Translations under genes and position numbers: made by a program
Part shown: piece by piece, positions 41,145 to 50,100 of the stretch
How the letters are laid out: every line of letters begins with the position of its first letter
Position numbering within the stretch: the stretch's first letter is position 1
Source of the DNA: JBGAJN01 sp044224905
Lineage (GTDB): Bacteria; Verrucomicrobiota; Verrucomicrobiia; Limisphaerales; JBGAJN01
Length of the DNA stretch: 64,000 nucleotides
Assembly (NCBI GenBank): GCA_044224905.1
Contig: JBGAJN010000001.1
Span: forward strand, 620,001-684,000
Direction of reading: 5' to 3'
Notes under the pieces: model-generated
What the model was told of the DNA's origin: nothing
The model's database searches: none
Seen by the model: the letters and a program-made list of their open reading frames with translations, nothing else

Positions 41145-42203
41145 TTATCCGCGTTGCACGGGCTCAACCAAACGAGGCGAGGCTTCGCTGCGCGTTGACT
41201 GAGCGCCGACTGCCGAAGCGCCGGATTCTTCCTTCCGATATACGCGGTCGATGATGAAGAGCGGACGGCCGCGGGATTGTTCGTAAAGCCGGCCGAGGTA
41301 TTCGCCAATGATGCCGAGCACGAAAAGCTGGATGCTGCCCATTAAAGTCACGGTGATGATCAAGCTGGTCCAGCCTTGCGGCGTCTTGCCGACGAAGAGC
41401 CAGGAATAGATCGCATACACGGTCAGCAACACGCCGAGCGTGCCCGTGATGGCGCCGAAGAAACTCGCCACTGCCAGTGGTTTCACGGACGACGACACGA
41501 TGCCATCGACAGCGAGTTTAAGTAGTTTGCGGAACGGATACTTGGTTTCCCCGGCGAAGCGTTTATCGCGATCGTAGAGCAGCGGTTCCTGACGGAAACC
41601 GACCCAGCTGATCATTCCGCGCAGGAAACGGTGCCGCTCGGGCATCGAAAGAATGCGGTCGAGCACACGACGGCTAATGAGGCGGAAATCGCCGGTGTCG
41701 AGCGGGATGTCCGTTTCCGCGAGGCGGCCGAGCAGGCGGTAGAAAATGGCGCACGCCCAGCGCTTGAGCGTCGCGTCGCCGGGCCGGCTGCGGCGTTGCG
41801 CGTAGACGACGTCCACGCCGCCATCCATCAGCGTCATCATTTGCGGCAGCAACTCCGGGGGATCCTGCAGATCGGCGTCCATGATGAGGACGCGTTCGCC
41901 GCGACAGACATGGAGGCCGGCGGAGAGTGCAAGCTGGTGGCCGTGATTGCGGGAGAGATTGACGATGACCAGATTTGGATCGCTCTCGGTCAGCCGCAAC
42001 ATATCGGCGAGCGTCGCGTCCTTGGAGCCGTCATTCACCATCACGATTTCGTAGGAGCAGCCTTGCGCCGCGCAAACGCTCTTCACGCGGCGATGCGTTT
42101 CGTCGATGACCTCGTGCTCATTGTAGCACGGCAGCAGCACGGAGAGAAACGGCGCCGCGCCTGCGGACTTGGGTTGGGATTCGTTGCGAGAATGGTCCGC
42201 CAT
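41145..42203 (-). CDS. GT2-family polyprenyl-phosphate glycosyltransferase (GtrB/ArnC-like)
   Basis: Encodes 352 residues. A GT-A domain (about 20-240) shows SVLLPCYNEHEVI, VMVNDGSKDAT and MDADLQDPPELLP (DxD-type). Two C-terminal membrane segments (about 250-275 and 290-315) follow, ending with LGRLYEQSRGRPLFIID, typical of GtrB. It loads a sugar onto undecaprenyl phosphate at the cytoplasmic face. It starts 4 bases after the GT87-like gene and probably supplies that enzyme's donor. Confidence 0.92.
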   Translation of the reverse strand: MADHSRNESQPKSAGAAPFLSVLLPCYNEHEVIDETHRRVKSVCAAQGCSYEIVMVNDGSKDATLADMLRLTESDPNLVIVNLSRNHGHQLALSAGLHVCRGERVLIMDADLQDPPELLPQMMTLMDGGVDVVYAQRRSRPGDATLKRWACAIFYRLLGRLAETDIPLDTGDFRLISRRVLDRILSMPERHRFLRGMISWVGFRQEPLLYDRDKRFAGETKYPFRKLLKLAVDGIVSSSVKPLAVASFFGAITGTLGVLLTVYAIYSWLFVGKTPQGWTSLIITVTLMGSIQLFVLGIIGEYLGRLYEQSRGRPLFIIDRVYRKEESGASAVGAQSTRSEASPRLVEPVQRG

Positions 42204-42207
42204 AAAA

Positions 42208-43398
42208 TTAACGCGTCACCGCCGCGTTGGTTGAGTGCAAAGGTTGAAAGGAGGATTCAGTCGATGGCTGGCGAAACACGCGCCACACGATCAACACAAG
42301 AAACGCCAGCGTCATCGTCGGGTGCCACCACAGGGCGAAAGAGTTGCCGCAGAGTTTGCGGAGCAGTTCGGGCAAGACGCCCATGGTCACCGCCATGAAC
42401 ACCATCGCCCAGCCAGCCGCGCGCGAGCTCTCCGCGCTCAGGCAATACGCGGCAAACGTCGCCAGCGCGGGCGCAAAAATCACGTAGCTGTTCACTTCGT
42501 TCATGGGATTGAACAACATCAGATAGCCCGTGGTGAGCGCGAGCAAAAACAAGCCGCGCAACGGTTCCGCCGTCCGGCGCGCGCCGAACCACCACAGCGC
42601 CAGCGTCGCTCCGCCCGCGAAGACCCGCAGCAATTGCGAGACACGGTCCGGCAACGGCGTGCCGAGGGAGCGCAGGATGCCGTTGATATCGGCGAAGCGG
42701 TGGTCGGTGACCACGGCGCACGCGCGCAGGTTATCGATCATCGCCTGATGCTGACCGATGACGTACTGCGGATTCGCGAAAAGAAATGGAAACGCCACGA
42801 ACGCGACGAAGCCACCGGCCACGCGCCAGATCATCGTTCGATACACCGCCGGGGCCAACATCAGCAGCACGAGCCCGAGGGGTTTTACGGCGAGCGCGAT
42901 GAACATCACGAGCGTTGCGAACCACCAGCGTTGTTGGATCAACAGCACGACGGCGTTCACTGTAAGCGCGCCGAACATGAGGTTCGCTTGACCGCTGCGG
43001 AGGGCGTCGAGGCACAACAGCAGACCGATCGCCGTGGACAGGAGAAAAAATTTGTCCGCCTTGGCCGGGTTGAGTTGCCGCGCGAGCCGCCAGAAACCAA
43101 GAGCGAGCAAGCCTCCCGAGACTATTCGCCATACGACATCGCCGACGGGCGAGGGCAGCACTTGGAAGGGTGCGAAGGCCAGCGCGAAGTGCGGTAGGTA
43201 ATTCATTCCGCTCGGGCCGACGTAGAGCGCCTTGCCCTGCCACCAGTTCGCCGACGCTTCGTGATACAGCGGCGTCACCGTGCGTTTCTGCGGGTTCATC
43301 GCCACCATGACGGTCACGACGAGGATGGGCAGAATCCACAGGGCGAGCGCAGCGATGAGCGGCGCGCTTAATCTGGATTTGGGAGTTTCCGTCGTCAT
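42208..43398 (-). CDS. GT87/DUF2029-type membrane glycosyltransferase
   Basis: Encodes 396 residues from ATG at 43398. About ten hydrophobic segments are seen. NWWQGKALYVGPSGMNYLPHFALAF (key residues N-W-W and Y-L-P) and CLDALRSGQANLMFGAL are the GT-C (DUF2029, PimE-like) signatures, with GQAN and AVKPLGLVLL near the middle. Enzymes of this type use polyprenyl-phosphate sugars to glycosylate lipids on the outer face of the inner membrane. The adjacent GtrB-like enzyme would make that donor. It is divergent from scpA. Confidence 0.85.
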   Translation of the reverse strand: MTTETPKSRLSAPLIAALALWILPILVVTVMVAMNPQKRTVTPLYHEASANWWQGKALYVGPSGMNYLPHFALAFAPFQVLPSPVGDVVWRIVSGGLLALGFWRLARQLNPAKADKFFLLSTAIGLLLCLDALRSGQANLMFGALTVNAVVLLIQQRWWFATLVMFIALAVKPLGLVLLMLAPAVYRTMIWRVAGGFVAFVAFPFLFANPQYVIGQHQAMIDNLRACAVVTDHRFADINGILRSLGTPLPDRVSQLLRVFAGGATLALWWFGARRTAEPLRGLFLLALTTGYLMLFNPMNEVNSYVIFAPALATFAAYCLSAESSRAAGWAMVFMAVTMGVLPELLRKLCGNSFALWWHPTMTLAFLVLIVWRVFRQPSTESSFQPLHSTNAAVTR

Positions 43399-43561
43399 GC
43401 GGACTCGGACATTTGGTGAGGTTATTTCAACCTCTGCACGGCCGATTGGCAACAGGCAATATTCGCCGCGATGAATCAAAACAGCGAATACAAGCGTTGC
43501 CAAAGCCCGCGCGCTGCCTTTACCATCCCGCATCCGTCGAGGCTGGTCCTCCCGGTTTTGC

Positions 43562-44377
43562 ATGGCTGAATACAAAGTCCAGTTCGAGGTCTTCGAAGGC
43601 CCGCTCGACCTGCTCCTTTACCTCGTAAAGAAGCAGGAAGTGGACATCTATGAGGTCAACCTCACCGAGTTGGCCACGCAGTTCATCGCATACGTCGACT
43701 TGATGCGCGAGTTCGACCTCGAGATCGCGGGCGAGTTTCTCGTGATGGCTTCCACGCTCATGTATATCAAGAGCAAGGAGCTGCTGCCCGTCGAGCAACA
43801 GGTCACTCCCGAGGGCGAGGAAGACGAGGAAGATCCGCGCTGGGAACTCATCCGTCAGCTCGTCGAATACAAAAAATTCAAGGACGCCGCCGCGCAATTG
43901 CAGGAACGCGAGCACGCGCAGGAGAACATTTACCCGCGCACGCCCGGCAAGGTGGAACTCGAGACCAGCGAGCCCGACCTCAAAGGGCAGTTGTCCGTCT
44001 TCGATCTCGTCAACGCCGTCAGCTCGATCTTGAAACGCTTCGCTGCGCGCGAAGGCGAGACCCGCGACGTGTTCCAGGACAAATGGAGCGTCAGCGAGAA
44101 GATTGAATTGCTACGGACGATGATCTCCAGCAAGCCGAAGCTGCGCTTCTCGGAGTTGTTCGAATCCGCCACCAGCCGCACGGAAGTTGTCGTGACGTTC
44201 CTGGCGATGCTGGAGTTGATTCGCTTGAAGATGCTCGTCTTCACGCAGCCGGAAGCGTTCGCGGAAATCGAAATCAGCCAGGCGCCACCGCAAGCCGCGC
44301 CGGCCCCGGCACCGACTGACGCGCCAGCGAGCGCTCCCGCCGCCGAGCAACCATCGCCGTCACCGAACCCATCTTGA
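43562..44377 (+). CDS. scpA: segregation and condensation protein A
   Basis: Encodes 271 residues. The kleisin N-terminus VFEGPLDLLLYLVKKQEVDIYEV is unmistakable in its key part FEGPLDLLLYL. FLVMASTLMYIKSKELLP and a C-terminal winged helix (VVTFLAMLELIRLKMLVFTQPEAFAEI) complete it. A Pro/Ala-rich tail of about 30 residues is added. ScpA bridges SMC heads and binds ScpB. scpB starts 4 bases later. Confidence 0.95.
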   Translation: MAEYKVQFEVFEGPLDLLLYLVKKQEVDIYEVNLTELATQFIAYVDLMREFDLEIAGEFLVMASTLMYIKSKELLPVEQQVTPEGEEDEEDPRWELIRQLVEYKKFKDAAAQLQEREHAQENIYPRTPGKVELETSEPDLKGQLSVFDLVNAVSSILKRFAAREGETRDVFQDKWSVSEKIELLRTMISSKPKLRFSELFESATSRTEVVVTFLAMLELIRLKMLVFTQPEAFAEIEISQAPPQAAPAPAPTDAPASAPAAEQPSPSPNPS

Positions 44378-44381
44378 AACC

Positions 44382-45083
44382 ATGGAACTGAAATCCATTT
44401 TGGAGGCGATCCTGTTCTCCTCCCAGAAACCGCTCAGCTCAAAAGATCTTCGCGATCTGTTTAGTGCCACCGCGGAAGCCTCGGAAGATCCGACCGCCAA
44501 ATCGCTCAAGAAGGTGAAGGACGCCGACCTCATCGCGGCGCTCGAAGAACTCGCCCGCGAACACGAGACCGCCGCGCGCAGTTATCGCCTCGCGTGTGTG
44601 GCCGGTGCCTGGCAATTCGTCACACAACCCGAATACGGTCCGTGGCTCAAGACGCTCGTTGGCGAAAAGAATCGTCCCACGCGCCTCTCCGCGCCGGCTT
44701 TGGAAACGCTCGCGATCATCGCCTACCGCCAGCCGCTTACCCGCACCGAAATGGAACAAGTTCGCGGCGTGTCCGTCGACGGCGTGATGCAAACACTGAT
44801 GGAGCGCGGCCTCATCGAACAGAGCGGTCGCGCGGAAGTCGTCGGCCGACCCGCGCTCTACAGCACCACGCCGCAGTTCCTCGAATACTTCGGCTTGCGT
44901 AGTCTCGATGACTTGCCCGCCGCGGATGAGTTGCGCCGCATTCCGGTGCAGAAGCCCGAGTCGCTGGTCACTGCCGAACCCGGCTTGGCGACGGTTCCGC
45001 CCGATCAACTATCGCTCGAACAGGTCGAAGGTAAATCCATCGAACCCGCCGCCGCGTCCTCCGAGCAGACCGGCCAATCGTAA
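44382..45083 (+). CDS. scpB: segregation and condensation protein B
   Basis: Encodes 233 residues: tandem winged helices with ILEAILFSSQKPLSSKDLRDL, LSAPALETLAIIAYRQPLTR and VDGVMQTLMERGLIEQSGRAEVVGRPALY (key parts AIIAYRQP and GRPALY). It contains the usual ScpB core plus an extended, low-complexity C-terminus. It works with ScpA and SMC in chromosome segregation. Confidence 0.95.
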   Translation: MELKSILEAILFSSQKPLSSKDLRDLFSATAEASEDPTAKSLKKVKDADLIAALEELAREHETAARSYRLACVAGAWQFVTQPEYGPWLKTLVGEKNRPTRLSAPALETLAIIAYRQPLTRTEMEQVRGVSVDGVMQTLMERGLIEQSGRAEVVGRPALYSTTPQFLEYFGLRSLDDLPAADELRRIPVQKPESLVTAEPGLATVPPDQLSLEQVEGKSIEPAAASSEQTGQS

Positions 45084-45100
45084 ATCCAACACGCCTCCCG

Positions 45101-46162
45101 ATGTCCCTCTCCAAGCACCGTCAGGCCATCGACAAACTCGACGAACAAATCGTCAAGCTGTTGAACGAACGCACGCGGCACGTGCTCGAAATCGGCGCGA
45201 TCAAGCTCAAGGCCGGCGAAGAAATTTACGCGCCGCATCGCGAAGGCATCGTGCTCGCACGTGTTGCCAAGCTGAACGCGGGCCCGATCACCAACGAGTC
45301 CCTGCGCGCCATCTACCGCGAAATCATGTCCAGCGCGCTGTCGCTGGAGAAGTCGATGGCGATAGCCTACCTCGGACCGGAAGCGACCTTCACGCATCAA
45401 GCGGCGATCCAGCGTTTCGGCGCAAGCCTGCGGTATGTTCCGCAGAAAACCATCGCCGATGTGTTCAACGAAGTCGCCAAGGGTCGTGCTGATTATGGCG
45501 TAGTACCCGTGGAGAATTCCACCGAAGGCGTCGTCACGCACACGCTCGACATGTTCGTCGACAGTGACCTGAAGGTCGTTGCGCAAATCGTCCTGCCGAT
45601 TTCCCACTGCCTCGTCAGCAAGACACGCCGCGATCGGATCAAGCGCCTCTACGTTCATCCGCAGACGCTCGCGCAGTGCCGCAGCTGGATTCATAAAAAT
45701 TACCCGCAGGCGGAATTGATCGAGACTTCTTCGAACGCCCGCAGCGCGGAGTTTGCCGCGAAGGAAAAGAATTCCGGCGCCATCGCCGGTCTGCTCGCCG
45801 CCGAGAAATATCGCGTGCCCGTGCTCGAGCACGACATTCAAGACAACTCGGCCAACGCCACGCGCTTCCTCGTGCTCGGCCGCAAGTGCCCGCCGCCGAC
45901 CGGTCGCGATCGCACGAGCCTCATGCTCAGCATCCGCGACGCCGTGGGCGCGCTGCATCATGCGCTCGCTCCGTTCCGCCGCTATCGCATCAACATGACG
46001 AAGATCGAATCGCGCCCGAGCAAGCGCCGCGCGTGGGAATATTTCTTCTTCGTCGATTGCGACGGTCACCTGGCCGACAAACGCGTGGCCAAGGCCATCG
46101 CCGAGCTGGAGAACCAATGCAGCTTCGTGAAGGTGCTCGGCTCGTATCCAAACGCCGAGTAA
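45101..46162 (+). CDS. pheA: bifunctional chorismate mutase / prephenate dehydratase
   Basis: Encodes 353 residues. A chorismate mutase domain (about 1-85: LDEQIVKLLNERTRHVLEIG) is followed by a prephenate dehydratase domain (about 87-265: AYLGPEATFTHQAA, VPVENSTEGVVTHTLDM). A C-terminal ACT domain with GALHHALAPFRRYRINMTKIESRP is seen (key part NMTKIESRP). It converts chorismate to phenylpyruvate, with feedback by phenylalanine expected through the ESRP motif. It starts 17 bases after scpB and 7 bases before the sugar isomerase. Confidence 0.95.
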   Translation: MSLSKHRQAIDKLDEQIVKLLNERTRHVLEIGAIKLKAGEEIYAPHREGIVLARVAKLNAGPITNESLRAIYREIMSSALSLEKSMAIAYLGPEATFTHQAAIQRFGASLRYVPQKTIADVFNEVAKGRADYGVVPVENSTEGVVTHTLDMFVDSDLKVVAQIVLPISHCLVSKTRRDRIKRLYVHPQTLAQCRSWIHKNYPQAELIETSSNARSAEFAAKEKNSGAIAGLLAAEKYRVPVLEHDIQDNSANATRFLVLGRKCPPPTGRDRTSLMLSIRDAVGALHHALAPFRRYRINMTKIESRPSKRRAWEYFFFVDCDGHLADKRVAKAIAELENQCSFVKVLGSYPNAE

Positions 46163-46169
46163 CTCGCCC

Positions 46170-47141
46170 GTGAACCACCTCGCCAAAGCCCGCAACGTCT
46201 TCGACATCGAGCTGGCAGCGTTGAAAGCCGTCCGCGCACAGCTCGATCAGAGTTTCGCGCAGGCGGTAGAACTCTCCGTCGAGATCCTGCAACAGCGCGG
46301 CAAGATCGTCGTGGTCGGCATCGGCAAGTCCGGCAACATCGGTCAAAAAATCGCCGCCACGTTGACGAGCACTGGTTCGACCAGCGTCGTGCTCAACAGC
46401 GTCGATGCGCTCCACGGCGATCTTGGCATTATCAACGATGGCGACCTGATCCTCGCGCTTAGTTATTCCGGCGAATCGGAGGAGTTGATCAATCTGCTTC
46501 CCGCGTTGAAGCGCTTCTCGGTGAAAATTATTTCCCTCACCGGCAATGTGAAATCCACCGTCGCGCGTCACAGCGATGTCGTGTTGGCGGTGAAAGTTGC
46601 CAAGGAAGCGTGCCCGTTCAATCTCGCGCCGACCGCAAGCACGACCGCGATGCTCGTCATGGGTGACGCGCTCGCAATGGCCGTCCTCGAAGCACGCGGC
46701 TTCACGCAGAAAGATTTCGCGAAGCACCATCCGTCCGGTGCCATCGGCCGCGCGTTGCTCGTGAAGGTCCGCGACATCATGCGCACCGGTGCGCGCAACG
46801 CGCTCGCGCCGGATTCGCTCACTGTGAAGGAGGCCTTGCTCGTGATGACCCGCGCCCGTTCAGGCAGCCTCAGCGTGGTCAATGCGCGTGGTAAAATCGC
46901 GGGCGTCTTCACGGACGGCGATTTCCGCCGGCACATGGCGACCGATGGCGATTTGCTGTCGCGCACGTTGAAATCCGTCATGACGCCGAACCCGATCTGC
47001 ATCCGCGACGAGGCGCTGGCGGCTGAGGCGTTGAAGATTTTCAACGAGCGCAACATCGACGATTTAATCGTCGTGAACGCGAAGCGCGAGCCCGTCGGTT
47101 TGGTCGATTCGCAGGATTTGCCGAAGCTGAAACTGATGTGA
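46170..47141 (+). CDS. kdsD: arabinose-5-phosphate isomerase (KdsD/KpsF family)
   Basis: Encodes 323 residues from a GTG at 46170. The SIS domain (about 30-190) has VVGIGKSGNIGQKIAATLTSTG, HGDLGIINDGDLILALSYSGES and APTASTTAMLVMGDALA. Two CBS domains follow (about 205-323, VRDIMRTG and LKSVMTPNP). It makes arabinose 5-phosphate for Kdo, the inner-core sugar of LPS, consistent with the LPS genes elsewhere in the window. Confidence 0.93.
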   Translation: MNHLAKARNVFDIELAALKAVRAQLDQSFAQAVELSVEILQQRGKIVVVGIGKSGNIGQKIAATLTSTGSTSVVLNSVDALHGDLGIINDGDLILALSYSGESEELINLLPALKRFSVKIISLTGNVKSTVARHSDVVLAVKVAKEACPFNLAPTASTTAMLVMGDALAMAVLEARGFTQKDFAKHHPSGAIGRALLVKVRDIMRTGARNALAPDSLTVKEALLVMTRARSGSLSVVNARGKIAGVFTDGDFRRHMATDGDLLSRTLKSVMTPNPICIRDEALAAEALKIFNERNIDDLIVVNAKREPVGLVDSQDLPKLKLM

Positions 47142-47194
47142 ACGAACGTCGTCGCGCGCTTTCCCGGCGCGTCACTTCAAAATAATCTCCCGCC

Positions 47195-47974
47195 ATGCCA
47201 TCTCGTCTTGCCAATCAATGGGTCCTCATCACCGGCGCCTCCAGCGGCATCGGCGCGGCCGCCGCGCGCGCGTTCGGCGCGGAAGGTTGCAACCTGATTC
47301 TCGGCGCGCGCCGTGAAGAAAAGCTCGATGCCGTCGCGCAGGAAGCCCGCAAAGCTGGCGCTGCCTCGGCTCATGTCCACGTGCTGGACGTCGCCAGCAC
47401 GCCCAACGTGGAAGCGTTCGTGCAATGGATTCGCACGCTCACGCCGCGTGTGGATGTCCTGATCAACAACGCCGGCGGTGCGCACGGCGCGGAGACTGTC
47501 GCCGATGGAAAAGATGCCGATTGGGTCGCGATGGTTGAATCGAATCTGCTCGGTTTGATGCGGGTGACGCGTTCGGTGCTGCCGTTGATGCTGCCGCACA
47601 AGGCGGGAAGCATTTTGAACATCGGCTCCATCGCGGGACGCCAGCCGTACGAAGGGGGCTCCGTTTACTGCGGTGTGAAGGCGGCGGAGCTTTCGATCAC
47701 GAAGTCGTTGCGGCTAGAGATCTGCGGCTCGGGCATCCGCGTCGGCAGCGTTGATCCGGGTCTCGCGCACACCGAGTTCGCCTACACGCGTTTCAAAGGC
47801 GACAAGACCAAGGCGGTGAAGGTTTACGAAGGCATGACGCCGCTGACCGGTGAAGATATCGCCGAAGCGTTGGTGTGGTGCGCGAGCCGTCCCGCGCACG
47901 TGTGCATCGATGAGATTTTGATCAAGCCCACCGATCAGGCGGCGGTTTACAAAATTCACCGGCAGCCGAAGTAA
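47195..47974 (+). CDS. short-chain dehydrogenase (YdfG-type 3-hydroxy acid dehydrogenase)
   Basis: Encodes 259 residues: TGASSGIGAAAARAFG (NADP binding), INNAGG, and the catalytic Ser and Y-x-x-x-K (GSVYCGVKAAELS). VDPGLAHTEF is the post-catalytic motif of the YdfG/serine 3-dehydrogenase group. The exact substrate is not certain. It follows kdsD by 53 bases on the same strand and is convergent with phoR. Confidence 0.9.
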   Translation: MPSRLANQWVLITGASSGIGAAAARAFGAEGCNLILGARREEKLDAVAQEARKAGAASAHVHVLDVASTPNVEAFVQWIRTLTPRVDVLINNAGGAHGAETVADGKDADWVAMVESNLLGLMRVTRSVLPLMLPHKAGSILNIGSIAGRQPYEGGSVYCGVKAAELSITKSLRLEICGSGIRVGSVDPGLAHTEFAYTRFKGDKTKAVKVYEGMTPLTGEDIAEALVWCASRPAHVCIDEILIKPTDQAAVYKIHRQPK

Positions 47975-47984
47975 GCCGGCCGAA

Positions 47985-49163
47985 TTACGCCCGCGGCAAG
48001 GTGAAGGAGAACGTCGAGCCCTTGTCCACTTCGCTCCGCAGCGAGACTTCCCCGCCGTGCGATTGCACGATGTGTTTCACGATGGCGAGCCCAAGTCCGG
48101 TGCCGCCTGCTTCACGCGAACGCGCCTTGTCCGCGCGATAGAAGCGTTCGAAGACTCGTTCCGTGTGCTCAGGCGCAATGCCCGGGCCGTTGTCGGTGAC
48201 GGAAACCTCCACGAGTTTTTCTTCCGCTGGCTGCGAGCTGACGACCACGCGAACTTCATTGCGACCGTATTTGATGGCGTTGTCCACGAGGTTGAAGAGC
48301 ACTTGCTGTAAGCGATCGGCGTCGGCGCGAACGAGGAGACCGAGCGGAACCTGATTCTCGAGCGTGACTTTTTTCTCTGGGGCGCGCGAGTGCAGGTCGC
48401 CGAGTACGCGTTCAACCACGTCGTGCAAATCGACATCCTGCAAATGCAGCACGATCTGCCCGGACTCGAGCCGCGAAATCGTGAGCAGGTCCTCGATCAA
48501 ATACGTGAGCCGGTCGGCGTGCTTCTCGATGGTCTGGAGGAAACGCAACGCCACCTCGGGATTGTCGCGGGCGCCGTCGATTAGTGTCTCGACGTAACCT
48601 TTGATGAGCGAGAGCGGCGTGCGGAGTTCGTGGCTGACATTCGCGACGAATTCCTTGCGGGTATTCTCGAGCTGCTTGAGACGCGTGAGATCGTGGAAAA
48701 CGAGGATCATGCCTTTGTGATGCCCATCGTGATTCATGAACGTGGCGGCGTTTACTTGGAGGCAGCGATTGTCCAGCACCGGCAACTCGAGTTCGTGACC
48801 GAGCACCCGGCCATCGATCAACGTGCGGTTCACCAGCTCCTGCAATTCGTGCAGACGAAATGCTTCCATGATCGATTGCCCGCGAATGTCGCTGGTCAGT
48901 CTGAACAACCGCTCGAGTGCCTCATTCGCCAGACGAATTTTGCCCTCGTGGTCGAGTAGGAGCACACCTTCCACCATGCTGTTGAACAACGCGTGCTGCT
49001 GCGCGTGTTCGTGGGCGAGTTCCTGTTGATGCTGCAGACGCAGCGCGGACAACTCACGGGTGCCCTGCTCAGCACGCGCCCGCTCCGCCGCGAAACGCCG
49101 GCGCCAAAAGAGATGCAACGCAACGAGTGCGAGAATCGCGGCGATGGTCAGCGTCGGCCACAT
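47985..49163 (-). CDS. phoR: PhoR-type sensor histidine kinase
   Basis: Encodes 392 residues. One N-terminal membrane segment (about 3-20), a charged linker helix and a PAS domain (about 60-165, MVEGVLLLDHEGKIRLAN) come first. HisKA follows with FVANVSHELRTPLSLIKGY (phospho-His), then an HATPase domain with NLVDNAIKYG, VTDNGPGI and GGTGLGLAIVKHI. The architecture matches PhoR, which senses phosphate through the Pst/PhoU system. It is 82 bases downstream of phoB on the same strand. Confidence 0.9.
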   Translation of the reverse strand: MWPTLTIAAILALVALHLFWRRRFAAERARAEQGTRELSALRLQHQQELAHEHAQQHALFNSMVEGVLLLDHEGKIRLANEALERLFRLTSDIRGQSIMEAFRLHELQELVNRTLIDGRVLGHELELPVLDNRCLQVNAATFMNHDGHHKGMILVFHDLTRLKQLENTRKEFVANVSHELRTPLSLIKGYVETLIDGARDNPEVALRFLQTIEKHADRLTYLIEDLLTISRLESGQIVLHLQDVDLHDVVERVLGDLHSRAPEKKVTLENQVPLGLLVRADADRLQQVLFNLVDNAIKYGRNEVRVVVSSQPAEEKLVEVSVTDNGPGIAPEHTERVFERFYRADKARSREAGGTGLGLAIVKHIVQSHGGEVSLRSEVDKGSTFSFTLPRA

Positions 49164-49245
49164 GCAAATAAATAATCCGGGCGGAACCAGAGAATCACGC
49201 GGCCAGCTTCAACCTCCGGGGGAAATTCTGCAATCCGCAACCGAC

Positions 49246-49929
49246 TCACGCCTCGACGAAGCGGTAGCCCACGCCACGGACCGTATCGAGGTATTTGGCG
49301 CCCTTGCCGAGTTTCTCGCGCAAGCGGCGCATGTGCGTGTCCACGGTGCGGGTGTCGATCAAGTTGTCGTATTCCCAAACGTCGCGCAGAAGTTGTTCGC
49401 GCGACTGCACGCGACCGCGACGTTGAGCCAACACGCTCAGCAGCTTGAATTCGGTGGCCGTGAGATCGACGCGCTTGCCGTTGATGCTTACCAGGTGCCG
49501 AGGGACGTCGATCACCATTTCGCCGATCTGAATATGATCCGCGGCCTGCGGTGGCGTTTGTCCGCGACGCAGCAGGCTCTTGATGCGGAGCACGAGTTCG
49601 CGTGGGCTGAAAGGTTTGGTGATGTAATCATCCGCACCGAGTTCGAGGCCGAGCACGCGATCGATCTCCGCGGCCTTGGCCGTCAGCATGATGATCGGAA
49701 TGCCGGCGGTGGCGTTGTCGCGGCGCAGGAGTTTGCAAACTTCGAGTCCGTCCACCTCCGGCAGCATCACATCAAGCACGAGCAAGTCGGGGGAAAACGT
49801 GCGCGCCTTTTTGAGCGCTTCCGCGCCGTCGGCAGCCGTCACTACGTCGAAGCCCGCGCCTTTCAAGTTGAACTGAATCAACTCAACTGCATCGGGTTCG
49901 TCATCTACCACGAGGATTTTCTGCGGCAC
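49246..49929 (-). CDS. phoB: PhoB-type response regulator
   Basis: Encodes 227 residues from GTG at 49929 (a TTG six bases upstream is also possible). A longer open frame upstream would add 41 unrelated residues and run through the Pho box. The receiver domain has DDEPDAVELI, the phospho-acceptor in LLVLDVMLPEVDGLEV, and LTAKA and KPFSPREL. The winged-helix DNA-binding domain ends with TVDTHMRRLREKLG and VRGVGYRF. It regulates phosphate genes, and a matching box lies before its own start. Confidence 0.93.
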   Translation of the reverse strand: MPQKILVVDDEPDAVELIQFNLKGAGFDVVTAADGAEALKKARTFSPDLLVLDVMLPEVDGLEVCKLLRRDNATAGIPIIMLTAKAAEIDRVLGLELGADDYITKPFSPRELVLRIKSLLRRGQTPPQAADHIQIGEMVIDVPRHLVSINGKRVDLTATEFKLLSVLAQRRGRVQSREQLLRDVWEYDNLIDTRTVDTHMRRLREKLGKGAKYLDTVRGVGYRFVEA

Positions 49930-49986
49930 GCTCAATGAAATAACACGGACACGCTCTTCCAACAACGGCGGTCCGGCGACGATCAG

Positions 49987-50004
49987 GTTACAATTCGGTG
50001 ACAA
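49987..50004 (-). promoter_or_regulatory. candidate PhoB box upstream of phoB
   Basis: On the minus strand TTGTCAC (49998-50004) and TTGTAAC (49987-49993) stand four bases apart, giving an 11-base direct-repeat period as in known PhoB boxes. It lies about 57 bases before the phoB start. The same two half-sites at the same spacing occur before the porin gene at 62846-62863. It also lies in the intergenic region of the divergent glpF. Confidence 0.65.
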
Positions 50005-50100
50005 TCGGTGGCAATCCCGCAGACACGCGCGGTCTGGCTTTTCGTTGGACACCTTCCTCAGCCTTGCCTAGCGTCCCGCCAAGCCCGCTCAAACAATACT

